From Granulicella arctica (GTDB taxonomy: Bacteria; Acidobacteriota; Terriglobia; Terriglobales; Acidobacteriaceae): DNA of 64,000 nucleotides. The translations under genes and the position numbers were made by a program. Within the stretch, counting starts at the first letter, position 1. Every line of letters begins with the position of its first letter. This document shows, in pieces, positions 51,287 through 60,209 of this stretch. The notes under the pieces are model-generated. The model was not told where the DNA came from and made no database searches. It saw nothing but the letters and a program-made list of their open reading frames with translations. The stretch covers positions 2,604,001 to 2,668,000 of the forward strand of contig NZ_JAGTUT010000001.1 of the NCBI RefSeq assembly GCF_025685605.1. Reading direction: 5' to 3'.

Positions 51287-52429
51287 CTACTCGCCCGCGT
51301 ACGCACGATCCTTCCAACTCACCGCGCCGCCCATCAGCTTGCGACCGAAGGCGTACCATTGCACCGCCAGCAGCATCAGAATGCCGAAGGGATGCAATAC
51401 CGCGCCTCGCCAATCCTGCTGAAATCTGCCAGCAGCAAGCAATCTGGGAAGCCACGCGCCACATACCGCCGCAACCATACAACCAATGACAAAGCCCGAC
51501 GCGTGATGAGTCACGATCCATATGGCAAGCAGAATCGGCAGCACCTGTCCAAGAACAAGCAGCAACGAGATCGGCAGGATGCGCACGGGAGCCGCAATGC
51601 CTTCCGTCGCATTTTTTGCGAGTCCCTGCCAAACCTGTCGGGCGGTCGTGTACATGCGGCATTGCGCCAAGCCAGTTAGATCGGCAAGGTCAGTTCGATA
51701 GCCATGCTGGCGCAGGAGCTTCGGCAGCATCAACCCGTCATGCATTGTTGCCTTGATCTCCGCGTGTCCGCCGCTGGCTCGATACGCTTCACCGGTCACC
51801 ATCAGGAACTGACCGCATCCCGCAGAGAACGCTGGATCGGTCCCCTTACGCATTTGTGAGATTGGCAGAAAGCCCAGCAACACAAAGTGGATCAGCGGTA
51901 GTAATAGCCACTCCATCCATGTCTTTGTAACCTGTAGCGGAAAGCCGCTTACCAGTCCGGACTCGCTACGGAGCAGAAACGCTGCCATCTTCCCTAATGC
52001 CAGAGGCTCCAGCCGCACATCCGCATCCACAAAGCAGAGCAGTGGAAAACGTGCCACATGCGCCAGCGACCAACATGCGTGCTGCTTCCCGTTCCATCCT
52101 GCTGGAAGCACCGGCGCATGCTCCAGACGCACTCTCGCATCGCGTACAGCGAGCGCGGCAACAATCGCCGAGGTTCTGTCCGTTGAGCCGTCATCCATGA
52201 CGATAACCTCAACGTCGACATTGTGACTTGCAAGAACTGAAGTGACGGCTGCTTCTATTGAAGTTTCCTCATCGCGTGCTGGAATCAAGACGGAGATAGC
52301 TGGAAGCTTCAATCCGTTGCGTGCTGCGGGCACTCTATAGTGCCGCAGGTTGATGCAGAAGAGCACCGCAGGTGAGAGCGCACAAAGCATCGCAGCTACC
52401 GAGAGTGCTATCAGGATCATTGGCGTCAT
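51287..52429 (-). CDS. family 2 glycosyltransferase of the carotenoid operon (CrtQ/CruC-like)
   Basis: A membrane-bound GT2 enzyme, last gene of the carotenoid operon. An N-terminal helix is followed by ISVLIPARDEETSIEAAVTSVLASHNVDVEVIVMDDGSTD, LLCFVDADVRLEP (the DxD metal site), FSAGCGQFLMVTGEAYRASGGH and the acceptor-side CRMYTTARQVWQGLAKNATEG, then C-terminal helices. In this context it likely glycosylates a carotenoid carboxyl or hydroxyl group, as CrtQ does in staphyloxanthin. Its start overlaps the acyltransferase stop (ATGA). Confidence 0.82.
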   Translation of the reverse strand: MTPMILIALSVAAMLCALSPAVLFCINLRHYRVPAARNGLKLPAISVLIPARDEETSIEAAVTSVLASHNVDVEVIVMDDGSTDRTSAIVAALAVRDARVRLEHAPVLPAGWNGKQHACWSLAHVARFPLLCFVDADVRLEPLALGKMAAFLLRSESGLVSGFPLQVTKTWMEWLLLPLIHFVLLGFLPISQMRKGTDPAFSAGCGQFLMVTGEAYRASGGHAEIKATMHDGLMLPKLLRQHGYRTDLADLTGLAQCRMYTTARQVWQGLAKNATEGIAAPVRILPISLLLVLGQVLPILLAIWIVTHHASGFVIGCMVAAVCGAWLPRLLAAGRFQQDWRGAVLHPFGILMLLAVQWYAFGRKLMGGAVSWKDRAYAGE

Positions 52430-53223
52430 TCTCCCACAACTTCGGGCTTAGCTGTCGAGGTATGTTCTGCCTGATAGGGTCGACGCTGAACGAATGCTTT
52501 GATTCGCTGTCCAAGCGCATAGAATCCACCGGTCCCAGATCTGCCGCCAAGCAGCGTCGCGAATCGTGAAGCATCACGCGAGACGGCAAGCTCTTTTAAG
52601 GTGTTCATCGCGGATTCCAAACCGGCGATCAGCTGACCCTGCACCTCTTCAAGATTCGAAGCGTTAGAGACTTGCACCGCCGAGCCGACGTACAAGAGAG
52701 TGTCTGGTAAGCGTTCATTCCAGAAGGGATACTCAATCGCAAGCGGAATGAGCGTACATCGACCACTGCGTTTCGCCATGCGGTTGGCCAGCGCCGCCAG
52801 CCCGGGCTTGAAGAGCAGAGGTCTTTGGCGGGCGTCAGTAAATCTTCCTTCCGGCGTTACCCACAAGGCTCCACCCTGCTGCAAAATGGCTTCGCCTAGA
52901 CGGAGGAACTGCGCTGCTCCGCGCATAGTCTTCATCTCAATGGGAAAGATGCCGAGCCGTTTCAGGATGGGATAGCGCCGCAGCGCCTCAGCATCCATCG
53001 GGGCATAGTGCCTCAGTGTCGGCATCAGGGTATCCGCCAGAAGTATGGAGACCATTGGATCCCACCACGAACTGTGGTTCGCGTAGATAATCAGCGGACC
53101 GCCGTCGCTCACGAAACGCTCTGCGCCTTGGATCCGAACCGCATGGAAGTGCCGTCGGAAGTATCCCCGCACGATCCGCCGAAAGAATCTGAGTATCGGT
53201 GCGGAGATCTTCGGGACGTTCAT
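52426..53223 (-). CDS. PlsC-type acyltransferase of the carotenoid operon (CrtO/CruD-like role)
   Basis: A lysophospholipid-acyltransferase-family protein with the HxxxxD motif at His50-Asp55 (NHSSWWD), IEMKTMRGAA and the TPEGRFTD block near residue 120. The C-terminus is variable. Its place between a carotenoid oxidase-like gene and a glycosyltransferase gene suggests it acylates the sugar of a carotenoid glycoside, as CrtO or CruD do. A phospholipid role cannot be excluded. Confidence 0.82.
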   Translation of the reverse strand: MNVPKISAPILRFFRRIVRGYFRRHFHAVRIQGAERFVSDGGPLIIYANHSSWWDPMVSILLADTLMPTLRHYAPMDAEALRRYPILKRLGIFPIEMKTMRGAAQFLRLGEAILQQGGALWVTPEGRFTDARQRPLLFKPGLAALANRMAKRSGRCTLIPLAIEYPFWNERLPDTLLYVGSAVQVSNASNLEEVQGQLIAGLESAMNTLKELAVSRDASRFATLLGGRSGTGGFYALGQRIKAFVQRRPYQAEHTSTAKPEVVGE

Positions 53224-53237
53224 AAAGTCAGCCTATC

Positions 53238-54809
53238 TTACGCTCGTGCTGCTTGGTCGAGCGTGTCAGCCGCGATCCATCCCGACATCATCACCATTGG
53301 CATTCCAGGGCCGGGATGTGCCGCGCCTCCAGCGAGGTAAAGGCCGTCCATCTCCTTGGATTGGTTTGCTGGCTTAAAGGCTCCCTGAAAGACACCATGA
53401 CTTGAGATCCCGTAGATTGCGCCATTCAGAACGCGGTAACGATCGTGGATGTCTTGTGGAGTTAAAGCTGCTTCGAAGACGATGCGATCCTCAAGGTCAG
53501 TCAGCCCGGCAGTACGTTTGAGTTTGTCGAGGATAATCTGCCGATACGCGGGAAACATCTTCTTCCAGTCGTGATGCTCCCGAAGGTACGGCGTGTGGAC
53601 CAGAACGTATAGCGCTTCTCCACCTTCGGGTGCGCTGGTCGGATCGGTGGCAGCGGTTGCCGCGAGATAACATGTCGGATCAGGTGCAGGCTCGCCCTGA
53701 TCGTAGATTGCATGAAACTCCTCATGCGGATCACGCGAGAAGACAAAGTCATGATGTGCTAGATGCTCGTACCGCTTTTTCAAGCCGAGGTAGAGAACAA
53801 CACCACTACATGCAGGCTCGTAGTTTCTCTTGCCATCGAAGTGACGTGCCATTGCCCCACCGATCAATTCGCGATGTGTCCGAACTGCGTCTGAGTTCGA
53901 GACGATCGCATCAAACGCGTGGACAGTACCTTTAGTTGTAACTAGTCCGGTCACTTTGCCGCCGGCCTTCTGTCCGTGTGCTGGAGCGTCAGTCAGTATC
54001 TTGGCTATATCAGTCTCGGTGCGGAAGACAACGCCTAACTCGATCGCAAGCTTTACCAAGCCCTCGGGTATTGCTCTGGTTCCACCCAGTGGATACCAGA
54101 TGCCTTCACTCATTTGCATGTTGCCGATAGCGCAGAGAATGGCTGGAGAAGCGTCTGGTGAGGAACCCACATACTGTACGAAATGGTCGAGCATCTGCGC
54201 AGTGTTTGGATCGGGGATGTGCTCGCGAATCACTTGGCCTACCGATTTACCAAGCCGCATCCTCATGACATCTCTCAACACCTTAATGTCGAAGGCGCCG
54301 CCAATGTCCATCGTGTCTTTCATTGACCCGATAGATCGCCAGAAGAAAAAGCGATCCGATATGGAGTGAAGATTCTTCGACTCCTCGAGCAGTTTGAGAT
54401 ATCCCGCACCCATCTTAGGCCAGATAGCCTCAAGCGATGAAGCCATCTCATTCGGATCATCTTTGAGATCGAGCACGCTCTTATCTTCGAAAAAACAGCG
54501 CCATTGTGGGTCAAGCCGCACCATCGGAACGTAGTCGTCCATCTTCTTACCGGCTTCAGCGAAGACTTTCCTCAGCATCGATGGCTGGATGAGAATCGTC
54601 GGTCCCATATCGAAGCGAAAACCTTCAGCTCGGAGCTGTGCCGCTTTTCCGCCTAGCCACTCATTCTTTTCGAAGACAGTTACGACGTGGCCGCGTGCAG
54701 CCAGCGTGCAGGCGGCTGTGAGTCCGGCGAGACCAGACCCAATGATCCCCACGCGCTTGCTGCTTTTAGTGCCATTCACACTGTTTTCGATGACGCCACT
54801 CGTAGTCAT
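53238..54809 (-). CDS. carotenoid desaturase/oxidase, CrtP (CrtNb)-like
   Basis: An FAD-dependent phytoene-desaturase-family enzyme (524 residues). The FAD site is RVGIIGSGLAGLTAACTLAARGHVVTVFEKNEWLGGKAAQLRAEGFRFDMGPTILIQPSMLRKVF. It has MSEGIWYPLGGTRAIPEGLVKLA in the middle and LYLAGGAAHPGPGMPMVMMSGWIAADTL at the end. ATG 54809 follows GAGGAG, so it is preferred to TTG 54821. Its place after an aldehyde dehydrogenase and its divergence from the first desaturase suggest the terminal-methyl oxidase role (CrtP/CrtNb), but the two roles could be swapped. Confidence 0.85.
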   Translation of the reverse strand: MTTSGVIENSVNGTKSSKRVGIIGSGLAGLTAACTLAARGHVVTVFEKNEWLGGKAAQLRAEGFRFDMGPTILIQPSMLRKVFAEAGKKMDDYVPMVRLDPQWRCFFEDKSVLDLKDDPNEMASSLEAIWPKMGAGYLKLLEESKNLHSISDRFFFWRSIGSMKDTMDIGGAFDIKVLRDVMRMRLGKSVGQVIREHIPDPNTAQMLDHFVQYVGSSPDASPAILCAIGNMQMSEGIWYPLGGTRAIPEGLVKLAIELGVVFRTETDIAKILTDAPAHGQKAGGKVTGLVTTKGTVHAFDAIVSNSDAVRTHRELIGGAMARHFDGKRNYEPACSGVVLYLGLKKRYEHLAHHDFVFSRDPHEEFHAIYDQGEPAPDPTCYLAATAATDPTSAPEGGEALYVLVHTPYLREHHDWKKMFPAYRQIILDKLKRTAGLTDLEDRIVFEAALTPQDIHDRYRVLNGAIYGISSHGVFQGAFKPANQSKEMDGLYLAGGAAHPGPGMPMVMMSGWIAADTLDQAARA

Positions 54810-54823
54810 GCTGCTCCTCAATC

Positions 54824-56278
54824 CTATTTTCTCTTCGCCAATTGCTTGCCGGCCGCTGCTACCTGCCGCAAGCCTCGCCAGCGTTCTGCCAGACCTCTAC
54901 CGTGAAACGACGTGATCAGACCATCGAAGAGGCTTTCGTGCGCTGTGGTTGTAGCCTCATAGTGGCGAACACTCTTGCTGTTTCGCACTGCGATCGTTCG
55001 TGCCGACGTCATTTCAAGCAGACCCTCTGCACCTCGCGACGATCCAAAGCCACTCTCGCGTCGCCCACTAAAAGGAAGCCGTGGATCGGCAGTGGGCACG
55101 ATAATGTCATTGATCAGCACACTGCCAGCGACGATATGGACGGCTATTTTTCGCGCTTGCTGCTCGTCTCCGAAGATCGACGCGGTAAGCACAAATGGGC
55201 AAGCTGCCTGGGCCGCGATGACATCGTTTTGGCTTGGAACATCGATTACGGAAAGAACCGGGGCGAAGATATCAGCCTGTGCGATCCGCATATCGGGTAG
55301 TACGCCTGTAACCACAATTGGCTTCATCGTTTCGGAGGGCATATCTCCAAGAACATGTGCTCCGTTACGCATAGCCTCCTGTAACAAGGTTTCAAGCAGC
55401 CTCCTCACATCGCTGGAGACTCGAATGGCAAGCACTTCGGAGAGTGCAATTTGGAGGGCAATCAGAAACGCTTCCCGGCGAGCAGCAGATGCTTCTACCA
55501 ATAGAACGCGGCGCGGTGCCATGCAAGTTGCGGAGCCATTGAGGCGCATCCCGAAGGTCAAGGCCTGAATGACGCGAGACAGATCAGCTGATGGCAGAAC
55601 GATGACGGCATCGCAACCTGACAGTTCCATCACAGATGGCGTTAGGGTGTCGGCAAGCTGCCGCATCAGGATGCGTCCGACATCTGCAGATCCGGTAAAG
55701 AATACCTTGTCAGGATTTCTTGCAAGCGCCGCGGAGGCCGCGCCTACCGTGTCTTCTGTGACCTGCAGAAGACCCTGCGGAAGTCCGGCGCGAATCATAA
55801 CTTCTGCAACTAACTCAGCGACAGTTTGGCCGCCGCGTCCAGGCTTCCACGTTACAGAGTTGCCAGCGATCAGAGCCTGCAGGACCTGTACTCCGGGGAT
55901 GAAAAGAGGATAGTTTGAGGGGCCTATGACTAAGATCTGTCCAAACGGCACACGCTCAATCTCGCTCTCGACACCCGATAACCAGAATGGAAGCCCACGA
56001 CGACGTAGCCGTCTTGTCGCTAGGATGGTTTTCGCTTGCCGTTCCAGAAAACGACAGGCATCAAGCAGTGGAAGAAGCTCGGCTATTCGAGTATCCGCAG
56101 CCGTTCTGGCGAGGATCGGAGAGATGGCTGATGCGACGTCTGCTCCAAGCCGGCTTAGTTCGTGCCGAGTCTTTCGCAATACTTTGAGACGAGCTTCAAG
56201 CGGCTGCGCAGCCCATGCTATTTGACATACCTTCCCAGCGCTTCCCTCCATGAAGGGTTTTGCTTTGAAGCCGGTCAT
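54824..56278 (-). CDS. aldehyde dehydrogenase of the carotenoid operon (AldH-like)
   Basis: An NAD(P)-dependent aldehyde dehydrogenase of about 485 residues. Conserved blocks are GQILVIGPSNYPLFIPGVQVLQALIAGNSVTWKPG (catalytic-site Asn), VFFTGSADVGRILM, ELSGCDAVIVL (general-base Glu) and LNGSATCMAPRRVLL (catalytic Cys), then LPFSGRRESGFGSSRGAEGLLEMTS. ATG 56278 with GGAGG upstream is preferred to GTG 56314, which overlaps the desaturase stop. The likely role is oxidation of a terminal carotenoid aldehyde to the acid, as 4,4'-diaponeurosporenal dehydrogenase does. Confidence 0.85.
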   Translation of the reverse strand: MTGFKAKPFMEGSAGKVCQIAWAAQPLEARLKVLRKTRHELSRLGADVASAISPILARTAADTRIAELLPLLDACRFLERQAKTILATRRLRRRGLPFWLSGVESEIERVPFGQILVIGPSNYPLFIPGVQVLQALIAGNSVTWKPGRGGQTVAELVAEVMIRAGLPQGLLQVTEDTVGAASAALARNPDKVFFTGSADVGRILMRQLADTLTPSVMELSGCDAVIVLPSADLSRVIQALTFGMRLNGSATCMAPRRVLLVEASAARREAFLIALQIALSEVLAIRVSSDVRRLLETLLQEAMRNGAHVLGDMPSETMKPIVVTGVLPDMRIAQADIFAPVLSVIDVPSQNDVIAAQAACPFVLTASIFGDEQQARKIAVHIVAGSVLINDIIVPTADPRLPFSGRRESGFGSSRGAEGLLEMTSARTIAVRNSKSVRHYEATTTAHESLFDGLITSFHGRGLAERWRGLRQVAAAGKQLAKRK

Positions 56279-56313
56279 GGCTACCTCCACGACAGGAAAT
56301 GCCACTGCTCTCA

Positions 56314-57870
56314 CTAGGAGGCCACCCCAACTAGCTCGTCACGTGTCAACTCATCCGCAACACCTGAGTCCCATTGTGGCTCCATCTTTAGATCTTGCAG
56401 GAGGAGCTTAGAGGTTATGCGGGCGGACTCGAAGATCACGGGCAGACCACTTCCGGGGTGCGTTCCTCCGCCTACAAGATACATCTGATCGATATCTTCG
56501 AACCGGTTATGTGGACGAAGGTGCAGCATCTGGCTAAGCGAGTGCGCCATGCTGAAGGTAGCGCCCTTATAAAGGTCAAATTCACTTTCCCAGCCAGCAG
56601 GCGTCAGGATTCTCTCGCTGCGGATGCGTCGTTCAACATCGGTGACACCGATTTTCGCAAGTTGCTTCAATGCGAGCTCGCGATAACGTGGAGTTTCTTT
56701 CGTCCAGTCGACCTTCGAGGATTTATGGGTCACCGGTAGCAGTACATATAACGTACTCTGTCCGTTTGGGGCGAGGGTGCTATCAGTCACGCTGGCATTT
56801 TGTACGTAGAACGACGGGTCATCGGAGAGTTGGTGTAACTCCCCGATATCCTTCAGATTTTGCCTGTAGTTCTTAGCAAGATAGATCGTGTGATGAGAAA
56901 CGTCATCGTACTTGCCATCAATTCCCAGATACATCATGAATGTAGAGCACGAGTACTGTTTCTTTGCTAATCGCTCGTCTGTCCATCGGTTACGAAGATG
57001 ATTCGGCACCATCTTCTTCATGGCTCCGGCGAAGTCCGCGTTGACGACGATGGAATCTGCAGAAAGACTATAGCTCTTAGTCTTCACCCCGATGGCCTTA
57101 CCATTTTCAACAAGTACGCGCTCGACCGGCTCGTTCAACAGGATCTCAACACCCATCTCACGTGCAATCCTGGCCATCGCCCTCGTCACTGCGCCGCACC
57201 CCCCAATGGGGTGGTACACACCATGCTCATATTCCAAGAAAGACAGAATGGAAAAGAGACTCGGACAGCGGAATGGTGACATGCCGAGGTACTTTGACTG
57301 AAAGCTAAAGCCAAGCCTGATACGTTCATCCTTAAAATGTGCCTGTAGATCCGTGTCGAGAGAGCGCCAGGGAGCGAGTAGTGGCAGTAGCTTTAGCATT
57401 CCGGGCTTGGCAAGATCCTTCCACGATTCAAATGGCGATTGCAGAAAAGGAAGGAACTTCTCAAGCTTCGTCCGATTGACTGTAAGGAAGGTCCTAAAAC
57501 GAACCGCATCGTCCGGTGAGATGGCGCCAATAGCTTTCACCATCTTCTCGACATCTGGAGTCGCAAGCAGTTCACCGCCTGCACCGAAAACCAATCGATA
57601 CTGCGGATCCAGACGCTTCATGGGGACCTCTTGGTCGAGGTCGTACCCCGCAGAGGCAAAGATCTCTTTAAGGACTCTTGGATAGAGAAAGAAGGTCGGA
57701 CCTATATCGAATTTGAACCCGTTCTGCTCCCAAGTTGACGTCCGCCCACCCACTTGATCGCGTTTCTCAACGATCGTGACCTTCACTCCGGACTTTGCGA
57801 GCAACATTGCCGCCGCTAAGCCTCCGGGTCCTGCGCCGACTATTACGACCTGACGTGAATGCTTCTTCAT
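56314..57870 (-). CDS. carotenoid desaturase, CrtN/CrtI-like
   Basis: First gene of the operon, a 518-residue FAD-dependent desaturase. The FAD site is QVVIVGAGPGGLAAAMLLAKSGVKVTIVEKRDQVGGRTSTWEQNGFKFDIGPTFFLYPRVLKEIF, near the N-terminus. CrtN-like segments are CPSLFSILSFLEYEHGVYHPIGGCGAVTRAMARIA, YSCSTFMMYLGIDGKYDDVSHHTIYLAKNYRQNL, SFYVQNASVTDSTLAPNGQSTLYVL and YLVGGGTHPGSGLPVIFESARIT. ATG 57870 is used; the frame to 57990 adds only unlikely sequence. It probably desaturates dehydrosqualene or phytoene. Confidence 0.88.
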   Translation of the reverse strand: MKKHSRQVVIVGAGPGGLAAAMLLAKSGVKVTIVEKRDQVGGRTSTWEQNGFKFDIGPTFFLYPRVLKEIFASAGYDLDQEVPMKRLDPQYRLVFGAGGELLATPDVEKMVKAIGAISPDDAVRFRTFLTVNRTKLEKFLPFLQSPFESWKDLAKPGMLKLLPLLAPWRSLDTDLQAHFKDERIRLGFSFQSKYLGMSPFRCPSLFSILSFLEYEHGVYHPIGGCGAVTRAMARIAREMGVEILLNEPVERVLVENGKAIGVKTKSYSLSADSIVVNADFAGAMKKMVPNHLRNRWTDERLAKKQYSCSTFMMYLGIDGKYDDVSHHTIYLAKNYRQNLKDIGELHQLSDDPSFYVQNASVTDSTLAPNGQSTLYVLLPVTHKSSKVDWTKETPRYRELALKQLAKIGVTDVERRIRSERILTPAGWESEFDLYKGATFSMAHSLSQMLHLRPHNRFEDIDQMYLVGGGTHPGSGLPVIFESARITSKLLLQDLKMEPQWDSGVADELTRDELVGVAS

Positions 57871-58042
57871 CGAATCCTGCGCCTCTCGCGAGATGCACCA
57901 GATGCTTCCAAACTGGTGTTTCCTGTAGCTGTGATGGCGATTATAGAGAGATCGTGAAGGGAGCCTTGCTCTATCATTCCGTGCTGTCAAGAATCGGATA
58001 GCGCAAATTTATAGGACTGGAACTTACAGGATTGAAGGAAGA

Positions 58043-58525
58043 TCAGAGAAATTTTCGAACTGTTCTCCGCACTGTCTCGGTGACCAGCCCAAATACAACA
58101 TGCGTCCCCATCTCGCTCGTACGCTCACGGACGGTCTGTTCTCCCGGCTCGGCAGAAAGTCCCATAGCTGGTAGTGCGGTCTCGTGCGTCAATGTCGCGA
58201 GTGCTAATCCGAAGCTGGCACCCTCCTTTGCTGTGGCGGCTGGGTAAAACTCTGCTAACGCACCATAGGCCGCACCCGCAAGAGCGCCAAAGGCCCAGTG
58301 AATTGACTCGCTTGCTATCGCCTTAGTCCCATCATCCAGTGGATGACCGGCAAGCTTCTCTGCCAAGAGATCGGGTGGTTTAGGCTCACCATGAGTCCGC
58401 GGCGGATAAACTTTCTCTGCCATTGTTTTAGCTGCAGTCGCTGCAATTCCACCAATCAACCCAGCCAGCAACCCCTTGGCAAGTGAAGGTCTCTGTGGCT
58501 TCGCATCCAGTTCTGAGTTGCTCAT
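58043..58525 (-). CDS. DUF1440/YagU-type membrane protein
   Basis: A 160-residue protein with Gly/Ala-rich hydrophobic segments: LAKGLLAGLIGGIAATAAKTMAEKVYPPRT, ESIHWAFGALAGAAYGALAEFYPAA and GASFGLALATLTHETALPAMGLSAEP. This matches the DUF1440 (YagU-like) inner-membrane family. ATG 58525 (MSNSEL) is preferred to the frame opening at 58555. It lies 172 bases upstream of the carotenoid operon on the same strand. Confidence 0.82.
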   Translation of the reverse strand: MSNSELDAKPQRPSLAKGLLAGLIGGIAATAAKTMAEKVYPPRTHGEPKPPDLLAEKLAGHPLDDGTKAIASESIHWAFGALAGAAYGALAEFYPAATAKEGASFGLALATLTHETALPAMGLSAEPGEQTVRERTSEMGTHVVFGLVTETVRRTVRKFL

Positions 58526-58555
58526 TTTCCGTATGATGCAACTGAATAGCGCCAA

Positions 58556-58775
58556 GGTGCCAGAAGGTCAAAACTCAGCGGACGCATGCCTGAGGGGGTT
58601 TTCGTCGACTTCGCCCATTCGTTGCAACAGCCGGAACAAACGGTCCCATCTCGAAGGAAGAGGCAGCATACTACTAACGCCATCGTCGGCAATCGCGGCA
58701 TCCAGACAGCATTGCTGGAGGCCGCATCGTTACGCGTCTTCCCTGCCGGTTGTCTCGATGCGTTCTTGGGACCGT
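58556..58775. other. intergenic region, no supported gene
   Basis: Two overlapping open frames (plus 58586-58888, minus 58522-58806) have neither a ribosome binding site nor recognisable protein character. I see nothing else here. Confidence 0.5.
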
Positions 58776-59333
58776 CTATCGCAGTCCGACGCCGCCTTCG
58801 TTCCACTCATACACCACGACGCCTAGGTCGTTCAACATCTGCATGGCAGATTCCATATTGCGGCGGACCTGAACCCGGGCGGTTTTAGGAATGTTGTGTG
58901 CCTCTTCCACAGCCACCACGCGACCGTAGGGCCATGCATTCTGGGGGACAGCGTTCAGCGCAGTTGGTAAATCTCCTACACGGATGTTCAGGTCCTGCCG
59001 ACGCGCGCCCACCGGGCGCAGGAGGCCCCCTTCGCCCAAGCCGCTTGTGTTGGCATCTGCCAGCATGACGTGAAGTGTCAGCATGCCACCCTGGACGGTT
59101 ACGTAAGGATTTTCCCAGTTCGACAGGCTCTTCACCGCCAGGTAACGCGTCTTCGATGGAGGCGGAATCAGCTCCATCTGCTGACGTGCATCTTCAGTCT
59201 GTCGCTGCTGCTGACTAGTTACCTGTCGCGTCTCTGCGGAAACCGGAGCAGCGGTGTGACTGCAACCCATGAGGGCAGTCGAAACTAGTAAGGAAGGGAG
59301 AAGATACCGTAGATTCCACACAATATCCAGCAT
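58776..59333 (-). CDS. putative lipoprotein, 185 aa
   Basis: The N-terminus is a lipoprotein signal (NLRYLLPSLLVSTALMGC, lipobox LMGC). The mature protein begins with a Gln-rich stretch and continues as a mixed alpha-beta domain (RYLAVKSLSNWENPYVTVQGGMLTLHVMLADANTSGLGEGG; AVPQNAWPYGRVVAVEEAHNIPKTARVQVRRNMESAMQMLNDLGVVVYEWNEGG). ATG 59333 or GTG 59369 may be the start; neither has a clear ribosome binding site. No family is recognised. Confidence 0.7.
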   Translation of the reverse strand: MLDIVWNLRYLLPSLLVSTALMGCSHTAAPVSAETRQVTSQQQRQTEDARQQMELIPPPSKTRYLAVKSLSNWENPYVTVQGGMLTLHVMLADANTSGLGEGGLLRPVGARRQDLNIRVGDLPTALNAVPQNAWPYGRVVAVEEAHNIPKTARVQVRRNMESAMQMLNDLGVVVYEWNEGGVGLR

Positions 59334-59381
59334 ACCAAGCGATGCAGCAGTTCCAACGCGCCTTTTCACGTATCTGGAGCG

Positions 59382-60164
59382 TTACCGTCCCATCCACACC
59401 GCAGGCCGCTTCTCAACAAAGGCTGCCGTACCCTCGGCCTTGTCCAGCGTTCCGCAGAGGCGCCCGAAGATTTCGGCCTCAATATCGAGCGCATCCTCCA
59501 GTTCGACATGGCTGCCTCGCCGCACCGCCTCCAGGCATGCAGTGGCCGCCAGAGGCGCTACCGCAACGATCATGCGTGCTAACTCCTCCCCGCGCTTCAT
59601 CAGCTGGTCAGTTGGGATTACCTCATCAACCAGTCCGATCCGCAGGGCTTCAGCAGAGCCGATGATTTCACCAGTCATCAGCAGTTTTAGTGCCGCTGCC
59701 TGTCCAACAATCCGGGGCAAACGCTGGGTTCCGCCGTAGCCTGGAATCAATCCGAGTTTGACCTCCGGCTGCCCCATTCTCGCGGCTTCAGACGCGATAC
59801 GGAGCGTACAGGCTAAGGCCAACTCGCAGCCTCCGCCCAGAGCAAATCCATTGATGAGTGCAATCACTGGCTTGCCGCAAGTTTCAATCAGGCGAAAGAC
59901 AGCCTGCCCGCGCCGCGACTTCATCTCTCCAGACACGGAACCAACGGTCTGTAGCTCCCTGATATCAGCCCCCGCTGCAAATGCTTTTTCGCCTGCACCC
60001 GTCAGGAGAATCACGCGGACGGCGTTGTCGGCCGTCAGGGCCACAAACACCTGCTCCAGTTCATCGAATGCCTGTGTATTCAATGCGTGCAGTACCTTGG
60101 GCCGATTCAGGGTGATTGTCGCTACTTCGCGATCAATCACGCACAACAATGTCTCGTAGCTCAT
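59382..60164 (-). CDS. enoyl-CoA hydratase/isomerase family protein
   Basis: A 260-residue crotonase-fold enzyme that hydrates enoyl-CoA. The oxyanion-hole segments are KAFAAGADIREL and ALGGGCELALACTLRIA; both catalytic Glu positions are present (in GGGCELAL and GQPEVKLGLIPGYGGTQRLPR). The C-terminus ends AFVEKRPAVWMGR, as usual. ATG 60164 (MSYETLLCVIDREVATITLNRP) is chosen over 60236. It is divergent from the ribH gene with 45 bases between the starts. It is probably in fatty-acid or branched-chain degradation. Confidence 0.93.
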   Translation of the reverse strand: MSYETLLCVIDREVATITLNRPKVLHALNTQAFDELEQVFVALTADNAVRVILLTGAGEKAFAAGADIRELQTVGSVSGEMKSRRGQAVFRLIETCGKPVIALINGFALGGGCELALACTLRIASEAARMGQPEVKLGLIPGYGGTQRLPRIVGQAAALKLLMTGEIIGSAEALRIGLVDEVIPTDQLMKRGEELARMIVAVAPLAATACLEAVRRGSHVELEDALDIEAEIFGRLCGTLDKAEGTAAFVEKRPAVWMGR

Positions 60165-60209
60165 CTCATCATCTCCGTGCATCCTGACCCTGACGATACA
60201 ATCGTTCTT

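Noticed and set aside
58016..58045. GGAACTT on the plus strand as a further ECF promoter
   Set aside because: No GTCTAA-like -10 box lies 15-16 bases downstream, unlike the pair at 48335-48402.
58586..58888. 100-codon plus-strand frame
   Set aside because: No ribosome binding site, basic Arg/Thr-rich composition, and its 3' part overlaps the lipoprotein gene in reverse.
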